Positions 22,397 through 34,952 of a stretch of 64,000 bases of DNA are shown in pieces (the stretch's first letter is position 1; each line of letters opens with the position of its first letter). The notes below the pieces were generated by a model. That model ran no database searches, was not told the origin of the DNA, and was given only the letters and a program-made list of their open reading frames with translations. The position numbers and the translations under genes were made by a program. This DNA is from Apostichopus japonicus (lineage: Eukaryota; Echinodermata; Holothuroidea; Aspidochirotida; Stichopodidae). Location: the NCBI RefSeq assembly GCF_037975245.1, contig NC_092569.1, positions 37,288,168 to 37,352,167 on the forward strand, read 5' to 3'.

Positions 22397-24575
22397 GTAA
22401 CCATACGTATAGTGGTCACACTGTAGTTGTAACCATACTGTACGTATAGTGGTCACACTATAGTTGTAACCATACGTATAGTGGTCACACTATAGTTGTA
22501 ACCATACGTATAGTGGTCACACTATAGTTGTAACCATACATAGAGTGGTCACACTATAGTTGTAACCATACGTGTAGTGGTCACACTATAGTTGTAACCA
22601 TATGTATAGTGGTCACACTATAGTTGTAACCATACGTATAGTGGTCACACTATAGTTGTAACCATACGTATAGTGGTCACACTATAGTTGTAACCATACG
22701 TATAGTGGTCACACTATAGTTGTAACCATATGTATAGTGGTCACACTATAGTTGTAACCATACGTATAGTGGTCACACTATAGTTGTAACCATACGTATA
22801 GTGGTCACACTATAGTTGTACCCATACGTATAGTGGTCACACTATAGTTGTAACCATACGTATAGTGGTCACACTATAGTTGTAACCATACGTATAGTGG
22901 TCACACTATAGTTGTACCCATACGTATAGTGGTCACACTATAGTTGTAACCATACGTATATTGGTCACACTATAGTTGTACCCATACGTATAGTGGTCAC
23001 ACTATAGTTGTAACCATACGTATAGTGGTCACACTATAGTTGTAACCATACGTATAGTGGTCACACTATAGTTGTAACCATACATATAGTGGTCACACTA
23101 TAGTTGTAACCATACGTATAGTGGTCACACTATAGTTGTAACCATACGTGTAGTGGTCACACTATAGTTGTAACCATACGTATAGTGGTCACACTATAGT
23201 TGTAACCATACGTATAGTGGTCACACTATAGTTGTAACCATACGTATAGTGGTCACACTATAGTTGTAACCATACGTATAGTGGTCACACTATAGTTGTA
23301 ACCATACGTATAGTGGTCACACTATAGTTGTAACCATACGTATAGTGGTCACACTATAGTTGTAACCATACGTATAGTGGTCACACTATAGTTGTAACCA
23401 TACGTATAGTGGTCACACTATAGTTGTAACCATACGAATAGTGGTCACACTATAGTTGTAACCATACGTATAGTGGTCACACTATAGTTGTAACCATACG
23501 TATAGTGGTCACACTATAGTTGTAACCATACGTATAGTGGTCACACTATAGTTGTAACCATACGTATAGTGGTCACACTATAGTTGTAACCATACGTATA
23601 GTGGTCACACTGTAGTTGTAACCATACGTATAGTGGTCACACTATAGTTGTACCCATACGTATAGTGGTCACACTATAGTTGTAACCATACGTATAGTGG
23701 TCACACTATAGTTGTAACCATATGTATAGTGGTCACACTATAGTTGTAACCATACATATAGTGGTCACACTATAGTTGTAACCATACGTATAGTGGTCAC
23801 ACTATAGTTGTAACCATACGTATAGTGGTCACACTATAGTTGTAACCATACGTATAGTGGTCACACTATAGTTGTAACCATACGTATAGTGGTCACACTA
23901 TAGTTGTAACCATACGTATAGTGGTCACACTATAGTTGTAACCATACGTATAGTGGTCACACTATAGTTGTAACCATACGTATAGTGGTCACACTATAGT
24001 TGTAACCATACATAGAGTGGTCACACTATAGTTGTAACCATACGTATAGTGGTCACACTATAGTTGTAACCATACGTATAGTGGTCACACTATAGTTGTA
24101 ACCATACGTATAGTGGTCACACTATAGTTGTAACCATACGTATAGTGGTCACACTATAGTTGTAACCATACGTATAGTGGTCACACTATAGTTGTAACCA
24201 TACATAGAGTGGTCACACTATAGTTGTAACCATACGTATAGTGGTCACACTATAGTTGTAACCATACGTATAGTGGTCACACTATAGTTGTAACCATACG
24301 TATAGTGGTCACACTATAGTTGTAACCATACGTATAGTGGTCACACTATAGTTGTAACCATACGTATAGTGGTCACACTATAGTTGTAACCATACATATA
24401 GTGGTCACACTATAGTTGTAACCATACGTGTAGTGGTCACACTATAGTTGTAACCATACGTATAGTGGTCACACTATAGTTGTAACCATACGTGTAGTGG
24501 TCACACTATAGTTGTAACCATACGTATAGTGGTCACACTATAGTTGTAACCATACGTATAGTGGTCACACTTTAG
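22397..24575. repeat. 32-bp satellite in Id intron, hairpin in each unit
   Basis: About 68 units of 32 bp form a highly uniform array. Each unit contains TATAGTG-GTCA-CACTATA, a 7-bp inverted repeat around a 4-base loop, and also the palindrome ATACGTAT. Point variants such as ACCCATACG and CATAGAG recur at several places in the array, suggesting spread of blocks within it. Confidence 0.97.
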
Positions 24576-27500
24576 TTTAAGACTGGAAATAATTTTGTAC
24601 TTGAACTAGTCAATTTTTTAAGAAGATCTTTATAATACATTTTAAATTTATGTAGCAATAAACCACATAAATTATTCAAATTCAGATTGGTAAATTAACT
24701 ATTATCCATTTATTAGACAAGGAAATTTAAATACTGTAGCGAGGTTTCATTCGTTTGCGAAGGTTACACAAACATCACGTACACATACATATGCATACAA
24801 CAGTTCTCACGTACTGCAAGCCAGTATATAGTAACAGCCAACTGTTAATCTCATAAAGCTGTATTGATATGCATTAAGCAACGGTATGGGATTAAAGCTG
24901 ATACACTGCATGGAATTTGAGTACTTAAATCTTCTCAACAATTGACCAAAACAATGTTTTTGCGAAAGTCATTTTTGCATTGAATGGCTTGTAATCACTG
25001 GGTCTACCTTTGCATATATATTTGCCATTAATCTGCGAACTCCTGCAAATGTAAACAGGTTGTAACCAGCCGGTTTACGTTACCACGTTGCAGTTTGACT
25101 GTGGGATAGTCCTGGAGTAACGGGGAGTGTTGTCAGATGAGAAACTTCCCGGCCTTTTGGCTAGATCAAATGTAGCATTATGTTCTCATAAGGGGAACCG
25201 TGATACACACCTGACGATGATCAACATGGTCAGTCTCGATGCAAGGGGACTCGGGTTAAAAGCGGATCAGTCGTTTGGTTGTCCTTGCCCAGGTTCTTTT
25301 CTGGGGGACTTTTCTTAAAAAGTAGCCAATTTTTCATTGCAGGTAATAACATCATTTTAACCAGTACCACCTAATGTCACCTCATTTGCATGTTGTCGAT
25401 TTAACCTACCAGAAAATATCAAATTTCCTCCGTATTGATACGGTAGCTCGTGCAGGCTTGCAGCAAAGCTCTGGACCATTGATGTGTAATTGTTACAGTA
25501 TTTCGTTGTCGGCCTTATTTAAATAATGTCTGTACACACAAGCTCTGCAATCGTATATGATTTCAGGCTAGGAAACTGCATAACATTTAACGGTATCACA
25601 AGGTATGCACTTAAACTGTTGGACCTCACTAGGTTTGATCTTTGCTTTTAGTAATTTTCAGATGTATGCTTTCAATTGGTAATTGGTAATCTCACTTAAC
25701 AAGTTGCAAAACAAAACAATTGTGCTCGTTCTATCAATCGTTTACGGTAACTGTTAAGTCCGTTAACATAAAGTGACATGATTATTGATGGGTTATGGTT
25801 AGGAGTTAGCTCAAGAAAGGTATGGAAATGATTTATTATTACTGTAAAGTAGTATTTATACAACTTTACAGGGATCTTGTCAGGTATGCTTTTGTGCCAT
25901 ACACGCAGACCAGACACAAATTGCGTAATGAATTGTCGACTCGGGAAGATGTTATCATTCTAGCATAGTCACCAAAAATGTTTAATAATCAGCGAAAACA
26001 ATTAAATTTCTTTTGCAAGACTTATAGGATGACTACCCAACTCATATTTGAAATTTATGACACTATTGTTATCAAAGGAAAGTTGCTCTTCAACCACTAT
26101 ATCCGGCAATCTTACAAACTAGCGTAGTATTGCTCAAAATAAGGTTGTAATTCAAACTATGTCAACTGACTTCAACACAAATTCGCGACATATACTGTTA
26201 AACCGGCTTTTGACTTCGGTAAATTATGTGGCAGGATTCAAAATTGATAACCTAAATCAAAAAGCGGCTTCAAAAATATTTAATTGTTATAGGATCTGTT
26301 ATGTAAGTGTACCAAATCCACGGAAATAGCTGCTTTATATTGCAGATGAGTGAAGAAGCTGGGGATCTTCCCTTCAAATTACTTCCACTCAGCAGGGCGC
26401 ATTTTCAGCTGCCTGCTATTTAGTTTAGTTCGTCACTCCGCCCTGAAACTCAGTGTGAGAAAAACGGTTTCTTGGTGAACCGCCGAACAGGTGTTACAAA
26501 ATACTACGGTTTCAATGTCGTCTTCTCATACCAAACTCGCATATTTTGACAAGACTTGCACGGAAGACTTCGTTTTCGGTTATTTAACTCCTACAAAGAC
26601 ATAATATTTGGCGCATGCAGAATGGTACGGACGGCATGCACTTTGCAGTACAGCGTGGGAACCACATTGCATCGAAAAGCTGGTGAATGGAAGCCAGCAA
26701 CTTTTCCAAGAAGCTTATGTTCAATTAAGTTAGGACATTGCCTCTAGGCCGACGAAAATTCATGTTAGCAAGTTTCGGACAGTTAGTGCTAGTGTTAGTG
26801 AGGAACATAATTTCACGACAGCCAAATTTGATTACTTTTGATAGGGGGTGGGACACAAATGTTGTTTGATGTTAGTATGGAGAGGAGTCCAAGGGGAGGG
26901 GTGTTTGAGAGTTGCTTGAGCAATGCATAGATTAAATATGGTGCTATGATTCCCATTACTTTAATAAGCTGTATTTGCGTGTGTTACTAAATGTAAGGAT
27001 TTGAAGGACAGCCTGAAAAAAAGGGGGTGGGGGTCACATACACACGTTCCCCACGGAATATAAAAATAAGAATATATGAAACACCAAGGAGAACAGTATT
27101 TTAACCAAATATGAAACACGTGAACGTAATTGTCATAGCTAGTAGACGTTATTTATATTAGCTGCTCTTGTTATGAATGGTTCCTTTAGGAGACAACGTC
27201 AGGTCTGGTGAAACTTGTTTTGAAGTAGACAATGCAGGTACAAACCACTTTAGTGCACGTATTATTGGACATGTTGTGGAGATACATTACATATGGGCAG
27301 ATTGCTTAAATAAACTACGGGATTTCAATTATCTTGGCTAGTAAACACCATAACTCAAAATGTTTGCTGGGTCAGACTTGGCGGTTTAAAGGTAATTTGA
27401 GGTCAACAGGTCATATTCTGAAACTTTGCAAGCATGAATTGATAGTTGCAAAGATTAAATGCATTAATGCAATAATTTTGCTGATCACTTGCAGTCTGTA

Positions 27501-28264
27501 ATGGCCAACACTTTAAACTAAATTGTTTGTGTGCCGTGTAAAGCTTAAGGTTCTCATATACTGTACACTAAAATATGACAAAAAATCACTAATCTAATTG
27601 GCTTTCTGGTGTTACTAAGTACTTTGATCTTCGAGGGTGGATGGCTGTCAGGTTCTTGAGCGGTAATAATAGGGTTTCAATAGCGCTCGTGATAAAGAGC
27701 GGGCTGTAGGGTGGGGGGGGGGGTGGTCTGCTAGTATTGTCTTGTGCTGATAGGGTTTAGCCGCTAGCGTGCGTTACTAACGGACAAGTTGTTCGCTGCT
27801 AATTTAGGAATCGGAAGGAATGTACACTGACGTTCAGTGACCATGACCGGTCTGAGCCACAAAGAAAGCGCCTCTTCGTGAACGTTGCAAATGATCGAAA
27901 TCACTTAGTACCGTTTAGGAATATTGCAACTCCTTGGTTGAATCTGTAGTCATGTACACGGCTTGAGGAAAAGAGATAGCACGGTTGAGGGCTAAACCAG
28001 GAAGATCTGTTTATCAAGTTACTTTCACAATTGGAGAGGAAATTTAGCTGTGATAAGTTGGTTTTGCTTCCTGCTGCCTACGTTGTTATGTTTTGTTGGC
28101 CACCTGAATATACAATTCACGTGTCGTCCTTTGTTTTTATGCCCTTGCATATATCAGATCGTCGGGAAAGGAGCTTTAGTCGGAAGACCTACATCTTAAT
28201 GCACTGCATTATGAAACGAACTCATATTGCTGCAAGATATAAAAGATAAAAAAAAAACATCGTT

Positions 28265-28731
28265 GAGCTACACTATATATATTATAGACGTCATATAGTT
28301 TCATAGTCCAGTTTCCAGTGAGCTGTGCATGGGCTACACTATATATATTATAGACGTCATATAGTTTCATAGTCCGGTTTCCAGTGAGCTGTGCATGGGC
28401 TACACTATATATATTATAGGCGTCATATAGTTTCATAGTCCAGTTTCCAGTGAGCTGTGCATGGGCTACACTATATATATTATAGACGTCATATAGTTTC
28501 ATAGTCCAGTTTCCAGTGAGCTGTGCATGGGCTACACTATATATATTATAGACGTCATATAGTTTCATAGTCCGGTTTCCAGTGTGCTGTGCATGGGCTA
28601 CACTATATATATTATAGGCGTCATATAGTTTCATAGTCCGGTTTCCAGTGAGCTGTGCATGGGCTACACCATATATATTATAGGCGTCATATGGTTTCTT
28701 AGTCCAGTTTCCAGTGAGCTGTGCATGGGCT
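28265..28731. repeat. 66-bp minisatellite in Id intron
   Basis: Seven near-identical 66-bp units share GACGTCATATAGTTTCATAG, TTTCCAGTGAGCTGTGCATG and an (AT)n core. As 66 is a multiple of 3, a 141-residue minus-strand frame stays open. It repeats 22 residues and has no other coding sign. Confidence 0.95.
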
Positions 28732-29094
28732 AACCGTAATTGCCATTTGGACCGAATGTCAGATCTGTCATGTGTCGTTTCAAGCAGGGGAACTGTGACT
28801 TTTCTTCTGTTATAACCATTTCTAACAACATACGCTGTTGTAACTCAAGAACTGCTCTATTAGCAAGTTAATAAAGAGATTCGGTATTGCCACAAATTGG
28901 CGGTTTGTGATAACTAGTGAAAGAGGGTGGCAGAGTTAATATAGCTACTAAAGAGCTCATTAGGCGGGATAAGAGATATGTAAATATCGGGTTATCAATA
29001 TTTTAATAGCATTTACACAATTTGCTCCAGGAGGGGAGTTGTTGTCCCTTTCTTGGTTTAGATGATAATCGTTACCTTTGCATTTATGATGGTG

Positions 29095-29950
29095 TGCTTG
29101 CGTTTGTGACGCCCAGCTTGTAAACACGATATCTGAAGAAGGGAAGGTCGGACCAACGTGATATTTGGTGTGTAGACGTATCACATTGAGTTCAAGAAGG
29201 TCAATGTTTTTTGTTGAGGTCAAACGTCATTTGGGGTCACCAGGGGTCAAATTGTAAAAATATTGTAAACACGATATCTCAAGAAGGGAAGCTTGGGCAG
29301 ATCAAATATTTAATATGTACATGAACCACATGAGTGCAAGAAGCCTATAGTTTTTGGTGGAAGTCAAATGTCAGTTGGGGTCACTAGGGGTCAAATTGTG
29401 AAAACCTTGTAAATACGATATCTCAAGAAGGGAAGCTTGGGCAGACCTCATATTTGGTGTGTATAAGTACCACATTGAGTACACGAAGCCTATTGTTTGT
29501 GGTGGTCAAATGTCACTTGGGGTCATTAGAGGTGAAATTGTTTAAACCTGTAAACGTGATATTGCAAGAGGGGAACCTTAGACAGATCTCATATTTGGTT
29601 TGTAGATGTACCATATCAAAGTTAGGGAGCATATTATTGCTTTTGATGGAGGTCAAACGTCAGTTGAAGTCAACAAACTCTAAACATTTGCTTCACTCCT
29701 CTCTTACCTGTCTCTCTACTCTAACGAACCTTCCTAATCATAATATCGCAAGGGAAGCTTGGACAGATCGCATATTTGGTATGTAATTGTACCACATTGA
29801 GAACAAGAAGCCTAATGAGGGTGGAGGTGCAGGAGGTTAATGGTCGTTTGAGTTCACCAGGAGTCAAATTATGAAAACCATGTTTTACACAATATTTCAG
29901 CAAGGACAGATGTCATATTTAGTATGTTGATGTATCTATCACATAGTACA
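29095..29950 (+). repeat. ~145-bp degenerate tandem repeat in Id intron
   Basis: Landmark ACGATATCT(C/G)AAGAAGGG occurs near 29126, 29271 and 29415, with weaker copies near 29555, 29735 and 29886. Each unit also holds 'GGTCAAATGTCA' and 'GGGGTCACCAGGGGTCAAATTG'. GGGTCA direct repeats spaced by 4 lie at 29234-29249 and 29378-29393. The same family serves as host sequence at 2860-4770 and appears inverted at 14280-14700. Confidence 0.85.
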
Positions 29951-30213
29951 AGAAGCCAGTTGTTGAGCTCAATGGTTAGTTCAGGATAGCCTGCGTCATC
30001 AACTTATTGTTTGTCACATGACACTGCTTTTCACTGTATTACTAAGATCAAATACTGTATGTTGTACACCCTCACTATACATTACGTCAGATTCATGAAG
30101 AAAACTGTTCATGTTACTGTACATCATCGAAACTACAATTCATTTTTGCATTTTGGTTTAAATATCGTACACTAGAACATGGTAGTGAACTGTCTTTTCT
30201 CCTCCATTTGTAG

Positions 30214-30294
30214 ATAACCTGTTCCATTGGCCAGAAGTTACATCCATATGAAACACCTGAAAGCTCGCCAGAATCACAGCCGTGTACCTCCTAG
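30214..30294 (+). CDS. Id helix-loop-helix protein, exon 2 (residues 144-169, stop)
   Basis: After the acceptor at 30213 the sequence reads in phase 0 from exon 1 as ITCSIGQKLHPYETPESS followed by PESQPCTS and TAG at 30292-30294. A short second coding exon that supplies only the C-terminal tail is usual for Id genes. The tail is rich in proline, serine and glutamate and has no domain. An unusually good splice donor (T|GTAAGT, GT at 30302) lies 8 bases after the stop, so an intron in the 3' UTR, as in some vertebrate Id genes, is possible. If it is used, the last exon could start after an acceptor at 32058 or 32631. Only the splice pairing and phase support this exon, not strong tail homology. 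Confidence 0.78.
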   Translation: MTCSIGQKLHPYETPESSPESQPCTS

Positions 30295-30424
30295 CAGAAT
30301 TGTAAGTTCTCATTTCTCTATACATCTGTATATTAGACATTCACATAATCTACTAAACTACATACTGGAAGTTGATTTCTAGGCCACAACACGCCTTTAG
30401 TTAAGTCAGATTATATATGAAAGT

Positions 30425-30430
30425 AATAAA
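30425..30430 (+). terminator. Candidate Id polyadenylation signal AATAAA
   Basis: AATAAA lies 131 bp after the stop codon and is followed by GCTTGTATTG, a weakly GT-rich stretch. It would end the transcript near 30445-30460 if exon 2 is not spliced further. Confidence 0.45.
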
Positions 30431-30450
30431 GCTTGTATTGACGTCGTATC

Positions 30451-33197
30451 GAACTGAGGACAGTTCTTCAGATGTAAACTGCTTGCAACAAAATATTAGT
30501 CTCTATTAATGAGTCAGCGGATGTACTTGTCTATCATTTGAAACAAATCCAGGCCCTTTGTCCTTCTAAAGCCTTGTTGAATTATCTCCTATCTATGATA
30601 TTAATTTACAGTTTCCTTAGACTTATGGGACGCTAGGAAGTCTCTATTTACGTTAATATCGCACCTCGTAGCTCGAGTTTGAACGGGACTTGTAATGCAA
30701 GTCATTGGATAGCTATGCAAACAAAAGCTTCTAGGAATTCCAGGTGCATAGGTCGTTCAACGGAAGTCATAAACATTGTTCATTCAGTTTCTGCATATGA
30801 AGGTCAAAATGGTCTTTCAGTCACTGCGGTAGACTGCCTAGATAGTATGGTATGACGTGCTAACGTAACCATTGTGTTTATCACACATTGCTTTGGTTTC
30901 CCCTATACCATGATACATTCTCACTGTGAAATGTTTGGAGAATGACCACGTGATTGTTTCATATGAGATCATGGTATTCCATAGTTGCTCATACTGATAC
31001 TAGGGTGAATTTAATCTACACATGTCATGTACATGGGGTCTACTCATAGTGATAATACTCGGCTGATTGTTCATGGATATGAAGCAAAGATCATTAAAAG
31101 CCGCCATACAGCGGGAACAGCGGGTCGTTATGTCTGACCACGGAAGTAAACAGTATTCACGAAGGACACCAGGGACCGTGTGAGTCATATGACCTGCCCA
31201 TGGGCAAAAGAGCATACAATAATGGGCACATCACTGTCAAATTTATCTTTCAGCTTGCTGCTACGATTATAACGATAAAGTCACTTTGTTTTATTATTGA
31301 GATCATTATAGTTAAATACTACTTGTGTCCTGACCCTTTGCCCAACTTCAAATGCATGTACTGTGTACTAATGACATTTTTATATGTAACGTTAAATAGC
31401 CCTTGAGACTTATTATTTCTACACGTGCCAATGATATATTGCAAAGGTTTTCGTGTACTCGATGATTCAGTTGTAAACACAGGTCTGGCGGATATTATCT
31501 AAAATGTGACAACAAGGCGCAATAAGGTAATCAATTTATGTGTTGGTGTGGGTGGGGTGGTGGTTGGCTGTATCGCTTGTGTTTTGTTGGTGTGGGGTGG
31601 GTTGGTGGTTGGCGTTATCGTTTGTGTTTTCTGTCCCCTAACCCACCGCCTTTGCATAGTTTGATGACACCTAGACATCTACGAAATGACATTCTGAAGC
31701 ATTGTTTCGTTTGTGCCACTTGAGTGGACTATTTAGTCTACAATTAAGTAATATAGCGGATCATATTATATTAATGGATTTATAAAACTGACAAGTAGAT
31801 TGTATAGAAACCAAGTCTTGCGATCCCACGGGTTTGGTTTCAATCTCCCTTCATTGGTCGGTCACAAACTAACCAACGTCAATTAACCAAACCATACAGA
31901 TGAACTTGAACCCAAAGTGCCAGTTCATTTCCTTGTTCTGTAACACCGTGGACGACGCAGCTGTGATAATAAACGAGAAACCCAACCACTTGATCCAGTT
32001 CCCTAAACACGAAACTGCAGTTACAATAATACACAGCTATTAATCACTTTCCTTTCAGCCAAGATGTTTTGCTGTCTTGTGAGGCAAATGGGACCATATA
32101 AAATTTAAGTGACATTTTTTACTTGGAAAGGACACACACATAAGCTGTAAGATGTTCATCGTATACAGTTTTCTTAATCGGCATTTGTGCATAGCAGATC
32201 AAAAATTGAAGTAGAGGGACGGTGCATTCACGAAAGTTATATGACATGTTTGGCATTCTTATAGCTCAAAAATGTATTCTGTATTGTTGACCTTCGAAAG
32301 ATGTATGATTCAGCAACAGGTTTCTGGCTAGTTGCCATGTACAGAACTGTTCCAAAGTCTCTTGTAGTACTTGAAACTTGGTCTTGCGTAAGGGCAACCA
32401 TGTTTGTCCTGGCTGTGACATTGAAATTCCTCAAGTTAAGGTGTTCAGCTGTTGTCTGTTGTTTCTGATATTTCGATTTTTGCATAACTGCCTGTGCGTC
32501 ATTAACTGTTCGGCATGCAATCTCACCAAGTGCTGCTATGAATGTATTTGTATTTTAGTGTTATTCTTTCATCCGTTCTTCGCTCAAGACTAATCAGTTG
32601 ACGGTTTCATCTTCGTAACCAACAGGTGTACATCATGCAATGAGCCATTCTGGACTGGGTACCAATGCCAGGATCAGTTCTTCAAGACCAGGTGTCATCC
32701 TCACAGAGCAATCCGATCTCCCATCAATCATTAAAACAATGAAGGTTGACTGGGTTTGGACGATTCTAGCTCCGCGTATGGACAAAGATGATCATTCGTA
32801 TGTGGGAATATGAAAGTTGTTTCTCTCTTAGCATGCTTTAAAGGAGACCGGGAGTGTTAATTGGTTTCCTAACACCAAGACCAGTCCATAAATTGATATT
32901 GTCGTAAACTCGTCTTTTCATTCCTAGTGACGAGAAAAATCAGAGGCACTTCAGCGGACAATGAACTTCATTGCTGAACATCTGCCATTAGTTTCTCGCA
33001 CATATTTCCGTGAAACAACCTACCAGCAAATTTTTGCGGTGAAGGGAATTTACGATCACCGCTTGGGTTAGTGCTGTCCTGAAGACGGTCATGGGCACGT
33101 TTCTGATATGGGGATGGCTAAATTGCTTTCCTGCCCTTGGGTGCGAAAGACACCTGTCTATAAATTACCAATTATATTAAAGTAAATATTTGTGATA

Positions 33198-33198
<1 letters not shown>
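30451..33198. other. No supported feature, possibly Id 3' region
   Basis: Unique AT-rich sequence. A TGGGGTGGGTTGGTGGTTGG-type duplicated G/T-rich stretch lies near 31540-31640. Good splice acceptors (CTTTCAG at 32058, AACCAACAG at 32631) could serve a 3' UTR exon. No protein-coding gene is seen. Confidence 0.4.

Positions 33199-33199
<1 letters not shown>

Positions 33200-33249
<50 letters not shown>
33200..33249. repeat. (TA)n microsatellite
   Basis: About 25 TA dinucleotides. Confidence 0.95.
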
Positions 33250-33254
<5 letters not shown>

Positions 33255-34055
33255 GCCGACTAAGACCAATGGACTGGCTGCTTAGAAATAGCTGTCTCAT
33301 GCTTGCAGAGCATTTGCCCGCTCGACAGTTTTAGCAGTGAAAGAACTACATCTCGTTGAATCAGATTACTTACCTGCTGCTTATTTGCAAAGAGGACAGC
33401 ATCAGAGGTGCGTGTTACAAACACATTTTGTATCTAAATGGTTCATTGTTACACTTTCCAGGGTGGTAGGGTGGTGGCATCTCTTTGATGGGATAAAGTG
33501 CATGTATTCAGAAGTTGGTTGAATTAGTGTGATGTCACTAGTCATAATTTAAAGGATGACTTAAGGGAGAAGTTTTGATATGTTTACATGTGAGTGCTGG
33601 TAATATTTCTACAGCTAAAAGTATGGTAGAAATACAATCTGGATTGATACCAATGTTTCCTCACGTTCTACAAAATATCAATATTAATTTTGTGTCATAA
33701 GAAGGCTCAGTAAGGCTCTGTTTTGCATTTCAGGTTGTCAGGAATTTTCTAAGCGGGAGGAGATTGCTCATATACGGAGGTGGATTAGTTTACTAGCGGG
33801 TGGGTGCGGGAGGTTGTTATTAAGTAGCTTTATCCAGGTTACGGAGAAATTGAAGTTTTTGAGTGGTTTGTTGGGAGGATTGACATAAAACAGCTGCTTC
33901 CATACAGGAAAATGTGTAGTATTTATAGGTGTGATACCGCGATGGAGTTGGTACGTTGGAGAATGAGCTAGCTGCTTTGCATTGCAACTTGCAGTAATAG
34001 TGTTAATGGAAACAAAACAGGACGTGATGCTTGTGTTCAGATTTTTCATAGTAAG
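33250..34055. other. No supported feature
   Basis: Unique sequence. The frames at 33337-33522 (+) and 33768-34049 (-) have no recognisable motif. Confidence 0.45.
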
Positions 34056-34059
34056 ATGC

Positions 34060-34202
34060 GAAAGGGGTATGTTATGCCTTGAAGGGGTATGTTATGCCTT
34101 GAAGGGGTATGTTATGCCTTGAAGGGGTATGTTATGCCTTGAAGGGGTATGTTATGCCTTGAAGGGGTATGTTATGCCTTGAAGGGGTATGTTATGCCTT
34201 GA
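34060..34202. repeat. 20-bp minisatellite
   Basis: Seven perfect tandem copies of GAAGGGGTATGTTATGCCTT. The copies do not differ, which points to recent expansion. Confidence 0.97.
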
Positions 34203-34950
34203 TGCTACGACAGAACCAATCACAAATCTGCCATGCCTATAAGTCTTACATCTTTCTCTGTTAACTGTATAGAGTACCCACTGAGACATAAACTCAACTG
34301 TCTGTGTTAAGAATTAGTCGAGACACTGCTTAACAGCAGCTATCCGCACATCTCTAAAATAAATGAAACGTTGTTGATTATTCAGGTACAGTTGTAGGTT
34401 GCTACTGTTTTGGCAGCTGTTGATAGCTACTGTTCAGTTCTGTGCCACCTCTGAAATAATGAAGCATTCCATAATTTTAATGATTAGGTAGTAAGTACCA
34501 CCCAGCGTTTACAAAACAAATGTTACGATAAATCTACAATGAATTATCGGAGCTCTTGAATTGTAAAACGTTTGGTACTATTTTATCATGTATGTGTTCC
34601 TTGATAATTATGAGGCAGTGGTAATTCTTAATCCTGATCACTGCGTGTGAACTATAGAGATGCCTACTGTAAACAAAACTTTCAAAGACCGAATCATATT
34701 TTGTGGGATACCGTGTTTTGGTACTAGACAGGTCCAAAGTGTAAGATACACTATTGTGCTTTTCTCAGTTTCAATCATTCTCTTTGGTAGTATTGTTTCC
34801 TTGTTAGGGTGGTAGTGAACATTTCGCTGCTACAATTAAGCGGGTTCGTATTTACACATTAGCTAATAGTACTTCTGTTAATATCAGTGACAATGCCGCC
34901 TTGTTTTAATGAGGCAGTACGAAAGAAAAAGAAAGGGAAGAAAGAGATCA
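34203..34950. other. No supported feature
   Basis: Unique AT-rich sequence between two minisatellites. No gene is seen. Confidence 0.45.
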
Positions 34951-34952
34951 GA

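Larger units (their letters stand above)
20132..30213 (+). other. Id intron 1 (10,082 bp)
   Basis: The donor is CAG|GTAACACC. The acceptor is a pyrimidine stretch ending TTTGTAG at 30213. An intron downstream of the HLH and just before the C-terminal tail is the conserved position in vertebrate Id genes. About half the intron is tandem repeat (20450-22215, 22397-24575, 28265-28731, 29095-29950). The rest (about 24600-28260 and 28740-29090) is AT-rich and apparently unique. I see no second gene in it. A poly-G tract lies near 27712. Confidence 0.88.

Noticed and set aside
22397-24575. CRISPR-like regular spacing
   Set aside because: The units are contiguous with no unique spacers, and the genome is animal. 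It is a satellite.
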